The notes beneath the pieces were generated by a model. That model was not told the origin of the DNA, did no database searches, and was given only the letters and a program-made list of their open reading frames with translations. Made by a program: the position numbers and the translations under genes. Positions 48,782 to 57,664 of a stretch of 64,000 bases of DNA are shown here, piece after piece. Origin of the DNA: Desulfoscipio gibsoniae DSM 7213. Lineage in GTDB: Bacteria; Bacillota; Desulfotomaculia; Desulfotomaculales; Desulfallaceae. Location of the stretch: the NCBI RefSeq assembly GCF_000233715.2, contig NC_021184.1:3558001-3622000 (forward strand), written 5' to 3'. Position 1 is the first letter of the stretch, and every line of letters begins with the position of its first letter.

Positions 48782-49399
48782 CTATAAAAAGGAAAGCTTC
48801 CATAAATAAATGGAAGCTACCGAGCCATAGGGCGAATATCGCTTTTTATATGATTCGAATTGCTTCTTTGTCAGCTTTGGAATGCCGTAGAGCTTTTCCA
48901 TTCCACGACGAATTGCAATGTCTTCCCAACTGACTATATCGGGACGCTCCATACAGTTGATGAGTAGCATCTCTGCAGTCCAGCGCCCGATTCCGCGGAT
49001 GGCTGTCAAGTGGCGGATGATCTCACTGTCGGGAAGCTCCCGTAGATTATTCAGACAAAGGTTTCCCTGCACGATCTCTTTTGACAGATCGCAGATACAG
49101 ACAGCTTTTTTCATGGTCATGCCACATTGCCGGACGTCGTCTGGGGTAAAACCGGACAGATTTTCCGGGGTGATTTCACCAATGCTTTCCTGTATTCGTT
49201 CCCATACAGTTTTTGCGGAGTGGACGGAGACCAGTTGTCCAATGATGGCATATACCAGCGCTGCAAACAGGTCGGGAATCACCTCACGTTCCACTCGTCC
49301 AAGCCGTGCCATCGCTTCGCCAAGTATCGGATCTGCCACGGCGAGGTATTCCGTTTCTTTCCTGCCGTAATCAAAAAACTTGGTTTTAACGGCTGACAT
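48782..49399 (-). CDS. AlkA-like DNA-3-methyladenine glycosylase
   Basis: 205 residues. HhH-GPD features: AALVYAIIGQLVSVHSAKTV, helix-hairpin-helix in LTAIRGIGRWTAEMLLINC, and the catalytic aspartate in DIVSWEDIAIRRGMEKLYG. It lacks the N-terminal domain of E. coli AlkA, as short Firmicute forms do. It removes alkylated purines. It overlaps ogt by 14 nt. Confidence 0.92.
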   Translation of the reverse strand: MSAVKTKFFDYGRKETEYLAVADPILGEAMARLGRVEREVIPDLFAALVYAIIGQLVSVHSAKTVWERIQESIGEITPENLSGFTPDDVRQCGMTMKKAVCICDLSKEIVQGNLCLNNLRELPDSEIIRHLTAIRGIGRWTAEMLLINCMERPDIVSWEDIAIRRGMEKLYGIPKLTKKQFESYKKRYSPYGSVASIYLWKLSFL

Positions 49400-49856
49400 G
49401 ACTTTTTTCCAATTTCAACAGTTCTTTCTTTATATCCAGACCGGCCGCATACCCCACTAATTTACCATCCGAGCCGAGTACACGGTGGCAGGGAGTCAGA
49501 ATAAGGATCGGGTTTTTGTTGTTGGCCATACCCACCGCGCGGGAAGCATCCGGCTGACCGATTATTTCCGCAACCTGTTTATAGCTGCGGGTTTCTCCAT
49601 ACGGAATACTGCGCAAAGCTTCCCAAACTGTTTTCTGGAACTCCGTTCCTTCGGCAGCAAGCGGCAAGTCAAACATTTTGCGGGTTCCCGCCAGATATCC
49701 TAAAAGCTGCTTTTCGGCTTCTTTCAATAAGGGCGTTGCCTGACCACCAACACTGTCCTGTGCATCCTTTGCAAAGAAAAGCTCCGTAATAGCTCCGTCT
49801 TGCTCTGATATTCCAACCGGACCCAAGAGGGTCTGGAAAATGACTGTGTTTTGCAT
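49386..49856 (-). CDS. ogt: Methylated-DNA--protein-cysteine methyltransferase
   Basis: 156 residues with AGGAGG upstream. Active-site LTPCHRVLGSDGKLVGYAAG with acceptor cysteine in PCHRV, and the helix-turn-helix region FQKTVWEALRSIPYGETRSY. Directly reverses O6-alkylguanine. First gene of the four-gene alkylation-repair operon. Confidence 0.95.
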   Translation of the reverse strand: MQNTVIFQTLLGPVGISEQDGAITELFFAKDAQDSVGGQATPLLKEAEKQLLGYLAGTRKMFDLPLAAEGTEFQKTVWEALRSIPYGETRSYKQVAEIIGQPDASRAVGMANNKNPILILTPCHRVLGSDGKLVGYAAGLDIKKELLKLEKSHVSR

Positions 49857-50155
49857 AAGGTTAACCTCCTCTGTTCTTATATGTTCAGTTTACTCTATTT
49901 TTTTCGGCATATCTTCCGATTTTGCACCATGTAATTTTTATGGAAACCACATCTGCTTCAAAAGACGAATTCCCTCTCGTTTCTGCCACTCATGTTTCGC
50001 AAAAAAGAAAACATAGCCTCTTGTGGTTCTTCCTGACAGCAGCTTTGTTAAATTGTGTTGAATATAAAAGTAAAGGCATCAAAATTTTAGATCCGATGCC
50101 TTTAGCTATCATCTATGAAATTAATGTATTTTGGATGTCATCTTCAAAAAACCCT
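49857..50155. other. Intergenic region upstream of ogt
   Basis: About 300 bp without a gene. It holds three spaced copies of (G)TCATCT (near 50,110, 50,138 and 50,160), the last one inside the att-like repeat. No clear promoter or RNA. Confidence 0.4.
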
Positions 50156-50313
50156 AATGTCATCTATAAAACGCCCCAAAAAACAGGGCCAAAAAATGCA
50201 CTTTTCGAGCCCAATTTTTGCCCTTTTTTTGCTCCAAAACCACTACATATAGTGGTTGACCTGCCTTATTTGCCCCTCAAACCACTATTCGTCATCAGAA
50301 CTATACTCTCAAC
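50156..50313. repeat. ICE terminal repeat / att junction, copy B (attP-like)
   Basis: Aligned copy of 32,522-32,679, sharing the same hairpin AACCACTA-TATG-TAGTGGTT, GGGCAAATAAGGC, TGATGACG and GTTGAG. Here GTTGAG (50,308-50,313, minus strand) overlaps the stop codon of a serine recombinase. Recombinase end joined directly to the opposite ICE arm is the layout of attP in the excised circle. Confidence 0.78.
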
Positions 50314-50782
50314 ATGTGTCGGCCGAGGTAAAGGAAGGCAAATCTACCACATCATTTTGCCGTCTCTTTTTTTTAATCTGCTTATGCATTTTGCTTTGCA
50401 CAGCATTAAAATATCCGGTCTTATATACGAAAGTCAGCTTATATGGATTATTATTCCCATCCTCATCTACTTCTCCGATAATAACCTTTTCCACAATACT
50501 TTCAAACACACATCGGTCGAAAGCCGTTAAAACTTCATTCTTCTCAAGCACCTTGCGGAAGTGTTCTATCCGCTTTGCCAGGTCAATTTCTTCTTGAGAG
50601 GATTGCTGCAACCGCTCTTTTTCGCTAAGAAGATCACCTAATATTAATTCGAATTCTCCGTACTTTTTCTCGTAAGCTGCTTTGTCTATTGTTTCTTCCA
50701 AACGCATATCAATCAACCTATTGCGCTTCTGCTCAATAGAATGTAGCCTTTTCAAAGACTTCTTCACTTACAATAGGCTCAC
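50309..50782 (-). pseudogene. Decayed large serine recombinase (C-terminal part)
   Basis: About 150 codons of coiled-coil C-terminal region: RLHSIEQKRNRLIDMRLEET, then KYGEFELILGDLLSEKERLQ and CVFESIVEKVIIGEVDEDGN. Just upstream, in another frame, EPIVSEEVFEK is read, the typical recombinase phrase preceding the zinc ribbon. So the zinc-ribbon segment has been deleted with a frame change, and the catalytic domain is missing. The remnant begins right after the paaK stop codon. Its 3' end runs into the att-like repeat. Confidence 0.85.
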
Positions 50783-52062
50783 TATTCCCTTAAATCAAAG
50801 ACACGTTTACTTTTCTTTTCAGATCTTGGCAAGCTGCCATAGTCTACAACCTCTACATCACATTTGATACCAATGCGGGATTTTATATTTTTAGAGCATT
50901 CTTCCTGTATCTTTAACGGTTCACAGCCCTCTTGTTTTTCCACCTTTATTAAAATACGATCCCTACCATTTACACGGGTAAGAATAATCTGATATTCACT
51001 TGCTGCTCCCTCTGTAATCTTTAAAACATGATCAATTTGGCCAGGGTAGATGTTCACCCCTTTTATTTTGATCATATCATCAGTTCTACCAAGTACCCGG
51101 TCAATCATGGGAAAGGGAGATCCGCAGGAGCAATACTTTAGACGAAGTCTGGTAATATCATGGGTGCGATACCGTAATAAAGGCATCCCTTCCTTGGTTA
51201 ATGTAGTAATCACCAGTTCCCCTTGTTGGCCGGGGGGAAGTTGTTCACCGGTTGCAGGGTCAATAATTTCAAACAACAAATGATCTGACCAATAGTGTAA
51301 ACCGTCATGGTTTTTACAATCAATAGCAATTCCTGGACCGTAAATCTCCGTTAATCCATAGATATCATAGGTTTCAATTCCTAAAATATCTTCTATATAT
51401 TTACGCATTTTATCTCCCCAGCGTTCACTACCAATAATTCCTTTACGCAGGGCCAGCTTATTTTTGATACCATGTTTATTAATTTCTTCCGCCAGAAGTA
51501 ACCCATAGGAAGATGTCGAAGCAAATACGGTGGTTTGTAAATCCTCCATCATCTCAAGTTGCTTTTCAGTATTGCCCGGTCCTGTAGGAATGGCCATTGC
51601 CCCTAATTTTTCCACTCCAGCTTGGAACCCAATTCCCGCAGTCCACAGCCCATACCCCGGAGTTACTTGTACTCGATCCCTATTTGAAACACCTGCATAG
51701 GAAAAGCAACGAGCCATCATTTCTGCCCAGGTATTAACATCCTCCACAGTATAGGGTACAATAATTGGTTTACCTGTTGTGCCGGAGGATGAATGAATCC
51801 GTACCACTTGCTCTTCGGGAACTGCCTGAAGTCCAAGGGGATAACCCATTCTTAATTCCGCCTTGGTAGTAAAGGGTACCTTATTCAAATCTTGAATGGT
51901 TTGAATTTGCTCCGGCTTTATACCTGCTTCATCCAACTTATGGCGATAAAAAGGCGAGCATTTGTAGATCCGCTGCACCATTTTGCGTAACTGCTTTGCC
52001 TGAGCCTCAAAAAGCTGGTCATAGTTAAAGTAAATTTCCTCCAGGTTCAGTACGGTAGACAT
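50782..52062 (-). CDS. paaK: Phenylacetate/indoleacetate--CoA ligase (PaaK-type)
   Basis: 426 residues. ANL-superfamily motifs: AMP-binding loop IHSSSGTTGKPIIVPYT, YDIYGLTEIYGPGIAIDC, RLRYRTHDITRL, and the C-terminal lid GRTDDMIKIKGVNIYP. It joins aryl acetates to CoA with ATP. Last gene of an operon with IorAB and an ECF transporter, which points to indoleacetate or phenylacetate. It follows iorB by 2 nt. Confidence 0.93.
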   Translation of the reverse strand: MSTVLNLEEIYFNYDQLFEAQAKQLRKMVQRIYKCSPFYRHKLDEAGIKPEQIQTIQDLNKVPFTTKAELRMGYPLGLQAVPEEQVVRIHSSSGTTGKPIIVPYTVEDVNTWAEMMARCFSYAGVSNRDRVQVTPGYGLWTAGIGFQAGVEKLGAMAIPTGPGNTEKQLEMMEDLQTTVFASTSSYGLLLAEEINKHGIKNKLALRKGIIGSERWGDKMRKYIEDILGIETYDIYGLTEIYGPGIAIDCKNHDGLHYWSDHLLFEIIDPATGEQLPPGQQGELVITTLTKEGMPLLRYRTHDITRLRLKYCSCGSPFPMIDRVLGRTDDMIKIKGVNIYPGQIDHVLKITEGAASEYQIILTRVNGRDRILIKVEKQEGCEPLKIQEECSKNIKSRIGIKCDVEVVDYGSLPRSEKKSKRVFDLRE

Positions 52063-52064
52063 CC

Positions 52065-52655
52065 TTAGGCACCCCCTACAGCTTGCTGACCTAACTCAAA
52101 GGCCTTGAGATTTATTTCATGTAGTTTTTGGGGAATCATGTTCAACATAACTTCTTTAAGGTGATCCCCACCGTATGGCAGTAATTTTAGTGCTTCTAAA
52201 GCCCCCAGCATAACAATATTTGTTGCTTTAACAGTACCAGCCTGACTGGCTAAAGCAGTAGCATCGAATAAGTATAAAGATTGGGTGTTCTTTTTTAAAT
52301 AATCGACCAGTCCTACCGGATCATACTGTGAAATTCCCAAAGAAACAGAGACCGGGTAGATCGTATAAGAATTAGCGATAACCACTCCATCATTTTTTAT
52401 TTTATCAAGTCCACGAATGGTTTCCGCCAGCTCAAAGCCCAGGAGCACATCGGCTCCGCCATTTGGTATGAGGGAACCATAGTTACCCGCCCCCATCCGA
52501 ACATGACTCATGACCACTCCTTCTCTTTGCGCCATGCCAATAGCCTCGGATGTTTGAACCGGTAGTTCATATTCCATTGCCGCCCTGGCCAATATTCGGG
52601 AAGCCAGCACATTGCCCTGACCACCGACTCCAGCTATAACGATATCACATCTCAT
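52065..52655 (-). CDS. iorB: Indolepyruvate:ferredoxin oxidoreductase, beta subunit
   Basis: 196 residues from ATG 52,655, overlapping the iorA stop as ATGA. It opens MRCDIVIAGVGGQGNVLASR, the GVGGQG motif of 2-oxoacid:ferredoxin oxidoreductase gamma-type subunits, and contains SEAIGMAQREGVVMSHVRMG. With IorA it interconverts aryl pyruvates and aryl-acetyl-CoA using ferredoxin. Confidence 0.95.
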   Translation of the reverse strand: MRCDIVIAGVGGQGNVLASRILARAAMEYELPVQTSEAIGMAQREGVVMSHVRMGAGNYGSLIPNGGADVLLGFELAETIRGLDKIKNDGVVIANSYTIYPVSVSLGISQYDPVGLVDYLKKNTQSLYLFDATALASQAGTVKATNIVMLGALEALKLLPYGGDHLKEVMLNMIPQKLHEINLKAFELGQQAVGGA

Positions 52656-54451
52656 CGAACTACACCCCGCTCTACAATAGCTTCTGCCGGACATATCTGG
52701 CCGCAAAGATTGCAGCCATTGCAGGTTTCCTCAATAACCGGCGTCTCTCCTCTACGGGAAATGGCCGGGCACCCCAGCTCTTCCACACAAAAGCCACAAC
52801 CAATGCATTTCTCTTCATCGATAACCATTGATTTCCGGTTACCTTTTATTAGAGCAATGCATTCCCTTTTCATGACAACTACTGAGACCCCTTCAAATTT
52901 CAAAGCTTCCCGGGCAACTTCCACGGCAGCCACATAATCATAGGGATCTACTTCCTTAATATACCGAACCCCACAAGCCTTTGCCAGTTCTACAATATTT
53001 AACGCTATTGTAGAATCCCCTGTGGCAGTTCGATTAAGTCCGGGGTGACTTTGGTGGCCTGTCATCGCAGTAGTCCGGTTATCCAGTACCACCACTGTTA
53101 TATTGGAATTGTTATGTACAGCATTGATTAGGCCTGTAATACCCGAATGAAAGAATGTAGAATCCCCTATAAAAGCAATGACTTCACGCTGTTTTTCCGC
53201 CCGTTGTAAACCTGCACCCAAAGAGATGCCGGCTCCCATACAAAGGCAAGTATCCACCGCATCTAACGGCGCCATGTTACCCAGCGTGTAACACCCGATA
53301 TCCCCTGTAAAGATAGCTTCTTTATCTGCAGCTTGTTTAAAGGCATAAAAGGATGCTCTATGGGGACAGCCGGCACATAACACAGGTGGCCGAATGGGTA
53401 GCTGTAAGGAACCGGCTTCTTTGGTCTGAGCAGTACTTATTTCCAGAACCTGTGACAAAATGGCCACTACCTTATTAACATTCAGTTCCCCTTCTCTCGG
53501 CACCAAACGGTCGTGTTTCCCCCTTACATGAGGAAACTTGTTTTGCTGCAAGATAAGTTTAATAATTTGATCTTCCAGTACAGGTTCTTGCTCCTCAATA
53601 ACCAGAACCTGATCCAGTGGTTCTATAAACTCTAATACTTTATTGGTAGGCATTGGGTGAGGTGTACCAATTTTACACACTGGTAATTCGAGGCCCAATG
53701 CTTCAAGGGCTTCTCTGACGTATCGGTAGGAAACTCCACCAGTTATAATCCCCAGACTGCCAGACCCCGGAATAATCGTATTAAAGGAGCTGTCCTCAAA
53801 AATCTTCCTCATTACCTCTTGCTGCTGGTTTAGCCATATATGTTGTTTGGCAGCCAGGTTTGGGACAATAACCCATTTGGGATTTTTTTCAAAGCCAATG
53901 GGTATTATGGATCGAGAAATCTCTTCTGTCACTTCTACTTCCTGACAACCATGACAGGTTCGAGTAGTTGGTCGTAAAATAACCGGTAAACCAAGTTGTT
54001 CGGAAAGCTCAAAGGCTGCTTTGACCATTTCTTTTGCCTCCCGTGGATCGGAGGGATCCAATACGGGAAGCTTGGCAAACCGGGCAAAAAAACGGGTATC
54101 TTGCTCATTTTGGGAACTATGGGGACCAGGGTCATCGGCCACTACCAATACCAGCCCCCCCTTAACTCCAATATAGGCCAATGTCATCAGGGGATCTGAT
54201 GCTACATTCAGTCCCACCTGTTTCATCGTAACCATTGCTCTGGCCCCGGAGTAAGCTGCTCCCGCAGCTACTTCCAGTGCTACTTTCTCGTTAACTGACC
54301 ATTCTGCATAAATGCCCTTCTCTTTGGCCATTTGAGCAAGCGTCATTAAAACCTCGGATGAAGGGGTACCGGGATACCCGGTAACCACCTGAACTCCTGC
54401 TTCCATTGCTCCGTAGGCAATGGCTTCGTTTCCCATTAACAATTTCTTCAT
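52652..54451 (-). CDS. iorA: Indolepyruvate:ferredoxin oxidoreductase, alpha subunit
   Basis: 599 residues with GGAGG upstream. Pyrimidine-binding N-terminal domain (GNEAIAYGAMEAGVQVVTGY), TPP-binding domain with CAGCPHRASF and GDIGCYTLGNMAPLDAVDTC, and two C-terminal 4Fe-4S motifs (CIGCGFCVEELGCP, CNGCNLCGQICP). Complete; acts on indolepyruvate or phenylpyruvate. Confidence 0.95.
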   Translation of the reverse strand: MKKLLMGNEAIAYGAMEAGVQVVTGYPGTPSSEVLMTLAQMAKEKGIYAEWSVNEKVALEVAAGAAYSGARAMVTMKQVGLNVASDPLMTLAYIGVKGGLVLVVADDPGPHSSQNEQDTRFFARFAKLPVLDPSDPREAKEMVKAAFELSEQLGLPVILRPTTRTCHGCQEVEVTEEISRSIIPIGFEKNPKWVIVPNLAAKQHIWLNQQQEVMRKIFEDSSFNTIIPGSGSLGIITGGVSYRYVREALEALGLELPVCKIGTPHPMPTNKVLEFIEPLDQVLVIEEQEPVLEDQIIKLILQQNKFPHVRGKHDRLVPREGELNVNKVVAILSQVLEISTAQTKEAGSLQLPIRPPVLCAGCPHRASFYAFKQAADKEAIFTGDIGCYTLGNMAPLDAVDTCLCMGAGISLGAGLQRAEKQREVIAFIGDSTFFHSGITGLINAVHNNSNITVVVLDNRTTAMTGHQSHPGLNRTATGDSTIALNIVELAKACGVRYIKEVDPYDYVAAVEVAREALKFEGVSVVVMKRECIALIKGNRKSMVIDEEKCIGCGFCVEELGCPAISRRGETPVIEETCNGCNLCGQICPAEAIVERGVVR

Positions 54452-54466
54452 ATAAAAAGACCTCCA

Positions 54467-55261
54467 TTAATAATGAACAATCCCATATCCTTGCAAGCGG
54501 AAAGTAATAGCAAGTATCACAGTAGCAATGACCATAACCATAACAAGAGTATCCAGTTTGGTTAGAACCGGCTCTTGATAGTACGTGCGCTTGCCACAGC
54601 CAAAGCCCCTTGTTTCCATGGCAATTGCCAATCTCTCCGCCTTTTTAAGCGAAACTAAAACCAGGGGCAAAGCAACCGCCTGATATGCCTTTAGCTTCTG
54701 CCACGGATTCCCACTATCAACAGGACAACCCCGCACTTGCTGAGCATATCGCACTTGAACTGCTTCGTCAAGAAAGGTAGGCACAAAACGCAGGGCTGTC
54801 ATGAACATAAACACATAATCATAAGGCAAGCGAAGCTTCTCTGTAAGAACCAATAGGATGTCCTTAAACTGGGTGGTCGACAAGAAGATCAGAAAACTCA
54901 ATACCACGGTAATCATTCTTAAACCCATGGCTAGTCCTAACAGTAAAGCCTCCTTGGTGACCGGGAGATGCTGATCAGGTAAAAGATAAAATAAAACCAT
55001 ATTTCCCTGAAGGAAAAAAATTTGTAAGAGGACTAGTATACTTGCAAAAATTAATAAGCCTTTTAATACAAAGGCTAGATTTAATAATACCCTTGCCATA
55101 AGACCAGTCAAAATAACCAATACTAAAAGAGCTAATAAATAAAACACATTATTAAATGATAAGGCAAGAATCATGACCCCCAGTGCCCAAAACAACTTAC
55201 TTAATGGATTTAATCTGTGAATAAAAGAATTACAGTCAATATACTCTGTAACTCGTGCCAT
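54467..55261 (-). CDS. ecfT: ECF transporter transmembrane component EcfT
   Basis: 264 residues, ATG 55,261 overlapping the upstream ATPase stop (TGATG). Five to six membrane segments and the coupling-helix motifs AMETRGFGCG and QVRGCPVD. It carries energy from the ATPases to the S component. Confidence 0.92.
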   Translation of the reverse strand: MARVTEYIDCNSFIHRLNPLSKLFWALGVMILALSFNNVFYLLALLVLVILTGLMARVLLNLAFVLKGLLIFASILVLLQIFFLQGNMVLFYLLPDQHLPVTKEALLLGLAMGLRMITVVLSFLIFLSTTQFKDILLVLTEKLRLPYDYVFMFMTALRFVPTFLDEAVQVRYAQQVRGCPVDSGNPWQKLKAYQAVALPLVLVSLKKAERLAIAMETRGFGCGKRTYYQEPVLTKLDTLVMVMVIATVILAITFRLQGYGIVHY

Positions 55262-56100
55262 CACGCCCCGCCCTCCATCATTGCTTGTAAGTTGGAGTAC
55301 ATTTCTTCTACTGTTAATACAGTTGTTGCACCAGGTCTGTTTAATGTTTCATTTAATCGATTCGATAGTAAAGTTATTTGAGGCGGTTTGAGAAATGACT
55401 TGGCCAACTGTTCCGGTTTAGCCAATGCATCTTGTGTGGAATTATCCAGAATAATTTCCCCCTGACAAAGAACAACCACCCTTTTAGCATACCTTGCTAC
55501 TAAAGACATATCGTGGGTGATAAAAATTACCGTATGTCCTCGTTTATTTAAATCTGCAACTAAATTCATAATCTGTATTTTCTCCCACTGGTCTTGCCCT
55601 GTGGTCGGTTCATCTAAAACAATGACTTCCGGTTTCATAGCTAATACACAGGCCAATGCCAATCTCTGCCGCTGGCCCCTGCTTAAACTTAACGGATATT
55701 GGCCTGCCAGCAATTCCAGCCCAACTTCCTTGAGGGCAGTGGTTACCCGTTGCTTCATTTCATCCTCTGGCAAACCAAGATTCCTTAACCCAAAGGCAAC
55801 CTCTTGATTTACTGTTTGATGAAAAATTTGGTGATCCGGGTTCTGGAAAACGAAACCAACCTGTTTCGCCATTTTTGAAACCGGAGTGGCTGCTACGTCA
55901 TTTCCACAAACAATCACCTGATCGGGCGGGGGTTTAAGAATTCCAATGATATGTTTAGCCAAGGTCGTTTTACCTGCACCGTTTTGCCCCACCAGCGCAA
56001 CGATTTCTCCGGGGTAAATATTTAAGTCAATATCCCGCAAGGCTCTTTGGCCACCTTCATATCGGTATGAAAGTCCCTTGATTTCAAGAATAGGTTTCAT
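55261..56100 (-). CDS. ecfA: ECF transporter ATPase
   Basis: 279 residues with GGAGGT upstream. ABC motifs: Walker A LVGQNGAGKTTLAKHI, Q-loop FVFQNPDHQIF, signature LSRGQRQRLALA (variant of LSGGQ), Walker B VIVLDEPTTGQD, His switch FITHD. Typical EcfA; pairs with the next ATPase. Confidence 0.93.
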   Translation of the reverse strand: MKPILEIKGLSYRYEGGQRALRDIDLNIYPGEIVALVGQNGAGKTTLAKHIIGILKPPPDQVIVCGNDVAATPVSKMAKQVGFVFQNPDHQIFHQTVNQEVAFGLRNLGLPEDEMKQRVTTALKEVGLELLAGQYPLSLSRGQRQRLALACVLAMKPEVIVLDEPTTGQDQWEKIQIMNLVADLNKRGHTVIFITHDMSLVARYAKRVVVLCQGEIILDNSTQDALAKPEQLAKSFLKPPQITLLSNRLNETLNRPGATTVLTVEEMYSNLQAMMEGGA

Positions 56101-56103
56101 AAT

Positions 56104-56958
56104 TTACCTCCGCTGATTTAGGAGGGTCTGGCAATATTGAACCCCCTCCTCCAAAGTTATGGGCATATCTATATCCAAATTATCAAATTGATGCGCTAAT
56201 TCCGTTACCTGTGGTATGGCGACCCCAAGTTGGAGAATGTTTTTATCCTTAAAGACTTCGCCGGGAGAACCATCCAAAAGTATACTGCCTTGATTTAGCA
56301 CCACCAATCTATGACAGCAAGAGGCCAGTAAATCCGTTTTTTGCTCTGTTACCAGAACAGTAATTCCCTGTTCTATATTTAGTCGCCTCAAAACCTTGAA
56401 TACTTCCTCACTACCTAGAGGATCCAGTTCCGAGGTTGGTTCATCCAAAATTAGAATCTCTGGTTGTATAACCAGAGCTGCTGCAATGGCAAGCCGTTGT
56501 TTTTCGCCTCCGGAAAGAGAATGGGTGGATCTACCCCGCAGGTGAGCGATACCTACACTGGATAAGGCAGTCACCATCCGCTGCTCCATTTCCGATGGAT
56601 CAATTCCGAAGTTTTCCATACCAAAAGCCAATTCCTGCTCTACATCCAGACAAATAACCTGGGCTTCCGGATCATCCAATACTGTCCCCACCACTCTACT
56701 AATTTGGGGTAAGGACATGTCTCGAACAGGTCTACCTTTAATGTAAACACTTCCACCTACTGCACCCCCTTCAAAATAGGGGATAATTCCATTTATCGAT
56801 TTTAACAAGGTGGTTTTACCAGCTCCTGCAGGACCGGTAAAACCAACAAAAGAACCTTTTTTGATTTTCAACTCTACGTTGTTTAATGCGCTATGCTGGG
56901 AATTTGGGTAACAGTACGTAAATTGTTCAAACTGAATGATGGTCTCTGCTGCTGTCAT
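56104..56958 (-). CDS. ecfA: ECF transporter ATPase
   Basis: 284 residues with GGAGGA upstream. Walker A FTGPAGAGKTTLLKSI, Q-loop TVLDDPEAQVICLDVEQELA, signature HSLSGGEKQRLAIA, Walker B ILILDEPTSELD; the switch position reads VTEQK and not the usual TH-D, a variation seen in one of the two ECF ATPases. Follows the S component by 20 nt. Confidence 0.93.
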   Translation of the reverse strand: MTAAETIIQFEQFTYCYPNSQHSALNNVELKIKKGSFVGFTGPAGAGKTTLLKSINGIIPYFEGGAVGGSVYIKGRPVRDMSLPQISRVVGTVLDDPEAQVICLDVEQELAFGMENFGIDPSEMEQRMVTALSSVGIAHLRGRSTHSLSGGEKQRLAIAAALVIQPEILILDEPTSELDPLGSEEVFKVLRRLNIEQGITVLVTEQKTDLLASCCHRLVVLNQGSILLDGSPGEVFKDKNILQLGVAIPQVTELAHQFDNLDIDMPITLEEGVQYCQTLLNQRR

Positions 56959-56978
56959 TGTACTTCCTCCCGTGCTTA

Positions 56979-57527
56979 TTATCGAAAGAGGTACTTTCTT
57001 ATTGGTGCATATAAGGCCTGGGCCATGACCATATTTATCAGAGCCACGGGAATGACTACACCGATAAAGGCAGCTTTCATAGCAGCCGGCGGTAGGTGAA
57101 GGGCCAGTTGAAAGTTTAATATGATATATAAACCGCCACTTACAAGGGTGCCCAAAAACGTTGCTAAACAGGGCTTAAATGAATATTTTTTAATCGAGAA
57201 TTCCGGTAAGTAGTAGGTTAGCAGGGCACACATAAGTGCTCCTGCCGGTTCACTAAACAAGTTAAGATAAGGAATCGGGGATTTAGAAAAAATCATACTG
57301 ATTGCTCCCGCAACAATACCGATACCCAAAGCAGCCCCCAGCTTGGGACGAAGCAGCAAAATGGAAATGCAATACATGGCTATAATAAAATTAGGGGTAA
57401 TACCTAAAATAGCAGGGGAAAACATACGTAAAACTGCACCAATGGCAATTAAAAAGGCAACTACGGCAATTTCTTTTGACCGGGTCATTCCCGTAGAGGT
57501 AACTTGCTCAACGACTGGATTATTCAT
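56979..57527 (-). CDS. trpP: TrpP-like ECF substrate-binding (S) component, probably tryptophan
   Basis: 182 residues from ATG 57,527, with GAGGAG 8 nt upstream; ATG 57,533 is too close to it. Five to six membrane segments. The N-terminal region FLIAIGAVLRMFSPAILGIT followed by PNFIIAMYCISILLL resembles TrpP (IGAVLR ... KPDF), and the protein lies with ATPase and T genes, so it is an S component. The operon context (IorAB, PaaK) and the TRAP-type leader both point to tryptophan. The assignment of substrate is an inference. Confidence 0.75.
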   Translation of the reverse strand: MNNPVVEQVTSTGMTRSKEIAVVAFLIAIGAVLRMFSPAILGITPNFIIAMYCISILLLRPKLGAALGIGIVAGAISMIFSKSPIPYLNLFSEPAGALMCALLTYYLPEFSIKKYSFKPCLATFLGTLVSGGLYIILNFQLALHLPPAAMKAAFIGVVIPVALINMVMAQALYAPIRKYLFR

Positions 57528-57528
57528 T

Positions 57529-57546
57529 CTCATCTCTCCTCATCTC
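57529..57546 (-). promoter_or_regulatory. GAG cluster over the trpP ribosome binding site
   Basis: Minus strand GAGATGAGGAGAGATGAG: four GAG triplets each separated by 2 nt, ending one nucleotide before the trpP ATG and including the Shine-Dalgarno sequence. TRAP bound here would block ribosome entry, as known for B. subtilis trpP. Confidence 0.75.
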
Positions 57547-57549
57547 AAA

Positions 57550-57580
57550 AATAAAAAACCAGACTTCTAAAGCCTGGTTT
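57550..57580 (-). terminator. Leader terminator (attenuator) of the trpP operon
   Basis: Minus strand AAACCAG, 11-nt loop, CTGGTTT then TTTATTTTT. It lies between the triplet array and the first gene, so it must be bypassed for expression. Confidence 0.85.
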
Positions 57581-57593
57581 AAGACACGGTTAA

Positions 57594-57647
57594 CTCAGCT
57601 CAGCCGTACTCTTCCTGGGCTCATCTCTTCTCAACTCACCTCCGCTA
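57594..57647 (-). promoter_or_regulatory. TRAP (MtrB) binding array of 11 triplets
   Basis: Minus strand, 54 nt: TAG, GAG x5, CAG, GAG, CGG, GAG, GAG, with spacers CG, GT, TT, AA, AT, CC, GAA, TA, CT, CT. Nine positions fit (G/U)AG exactly; the two exceptions (CAG, CGG) keep register. Eleven triplets with 2-3 nt spacing is the exact footprint of the 11-subunit TRAP ring. Confidence 0.88.
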
Positions 57648-57664
57648 TAAAATTGTCAACTCTC

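Noticed and set aside
50309-50767. Independent 152-codon gene starting at GTG 50,767
   Set aside because: It is the coiled-coil C-terminus of a serine recombinase; the true upstream phrase EPIVSEEVFEK is read in another frame, so it is a remnant and not a stand-alone gene.
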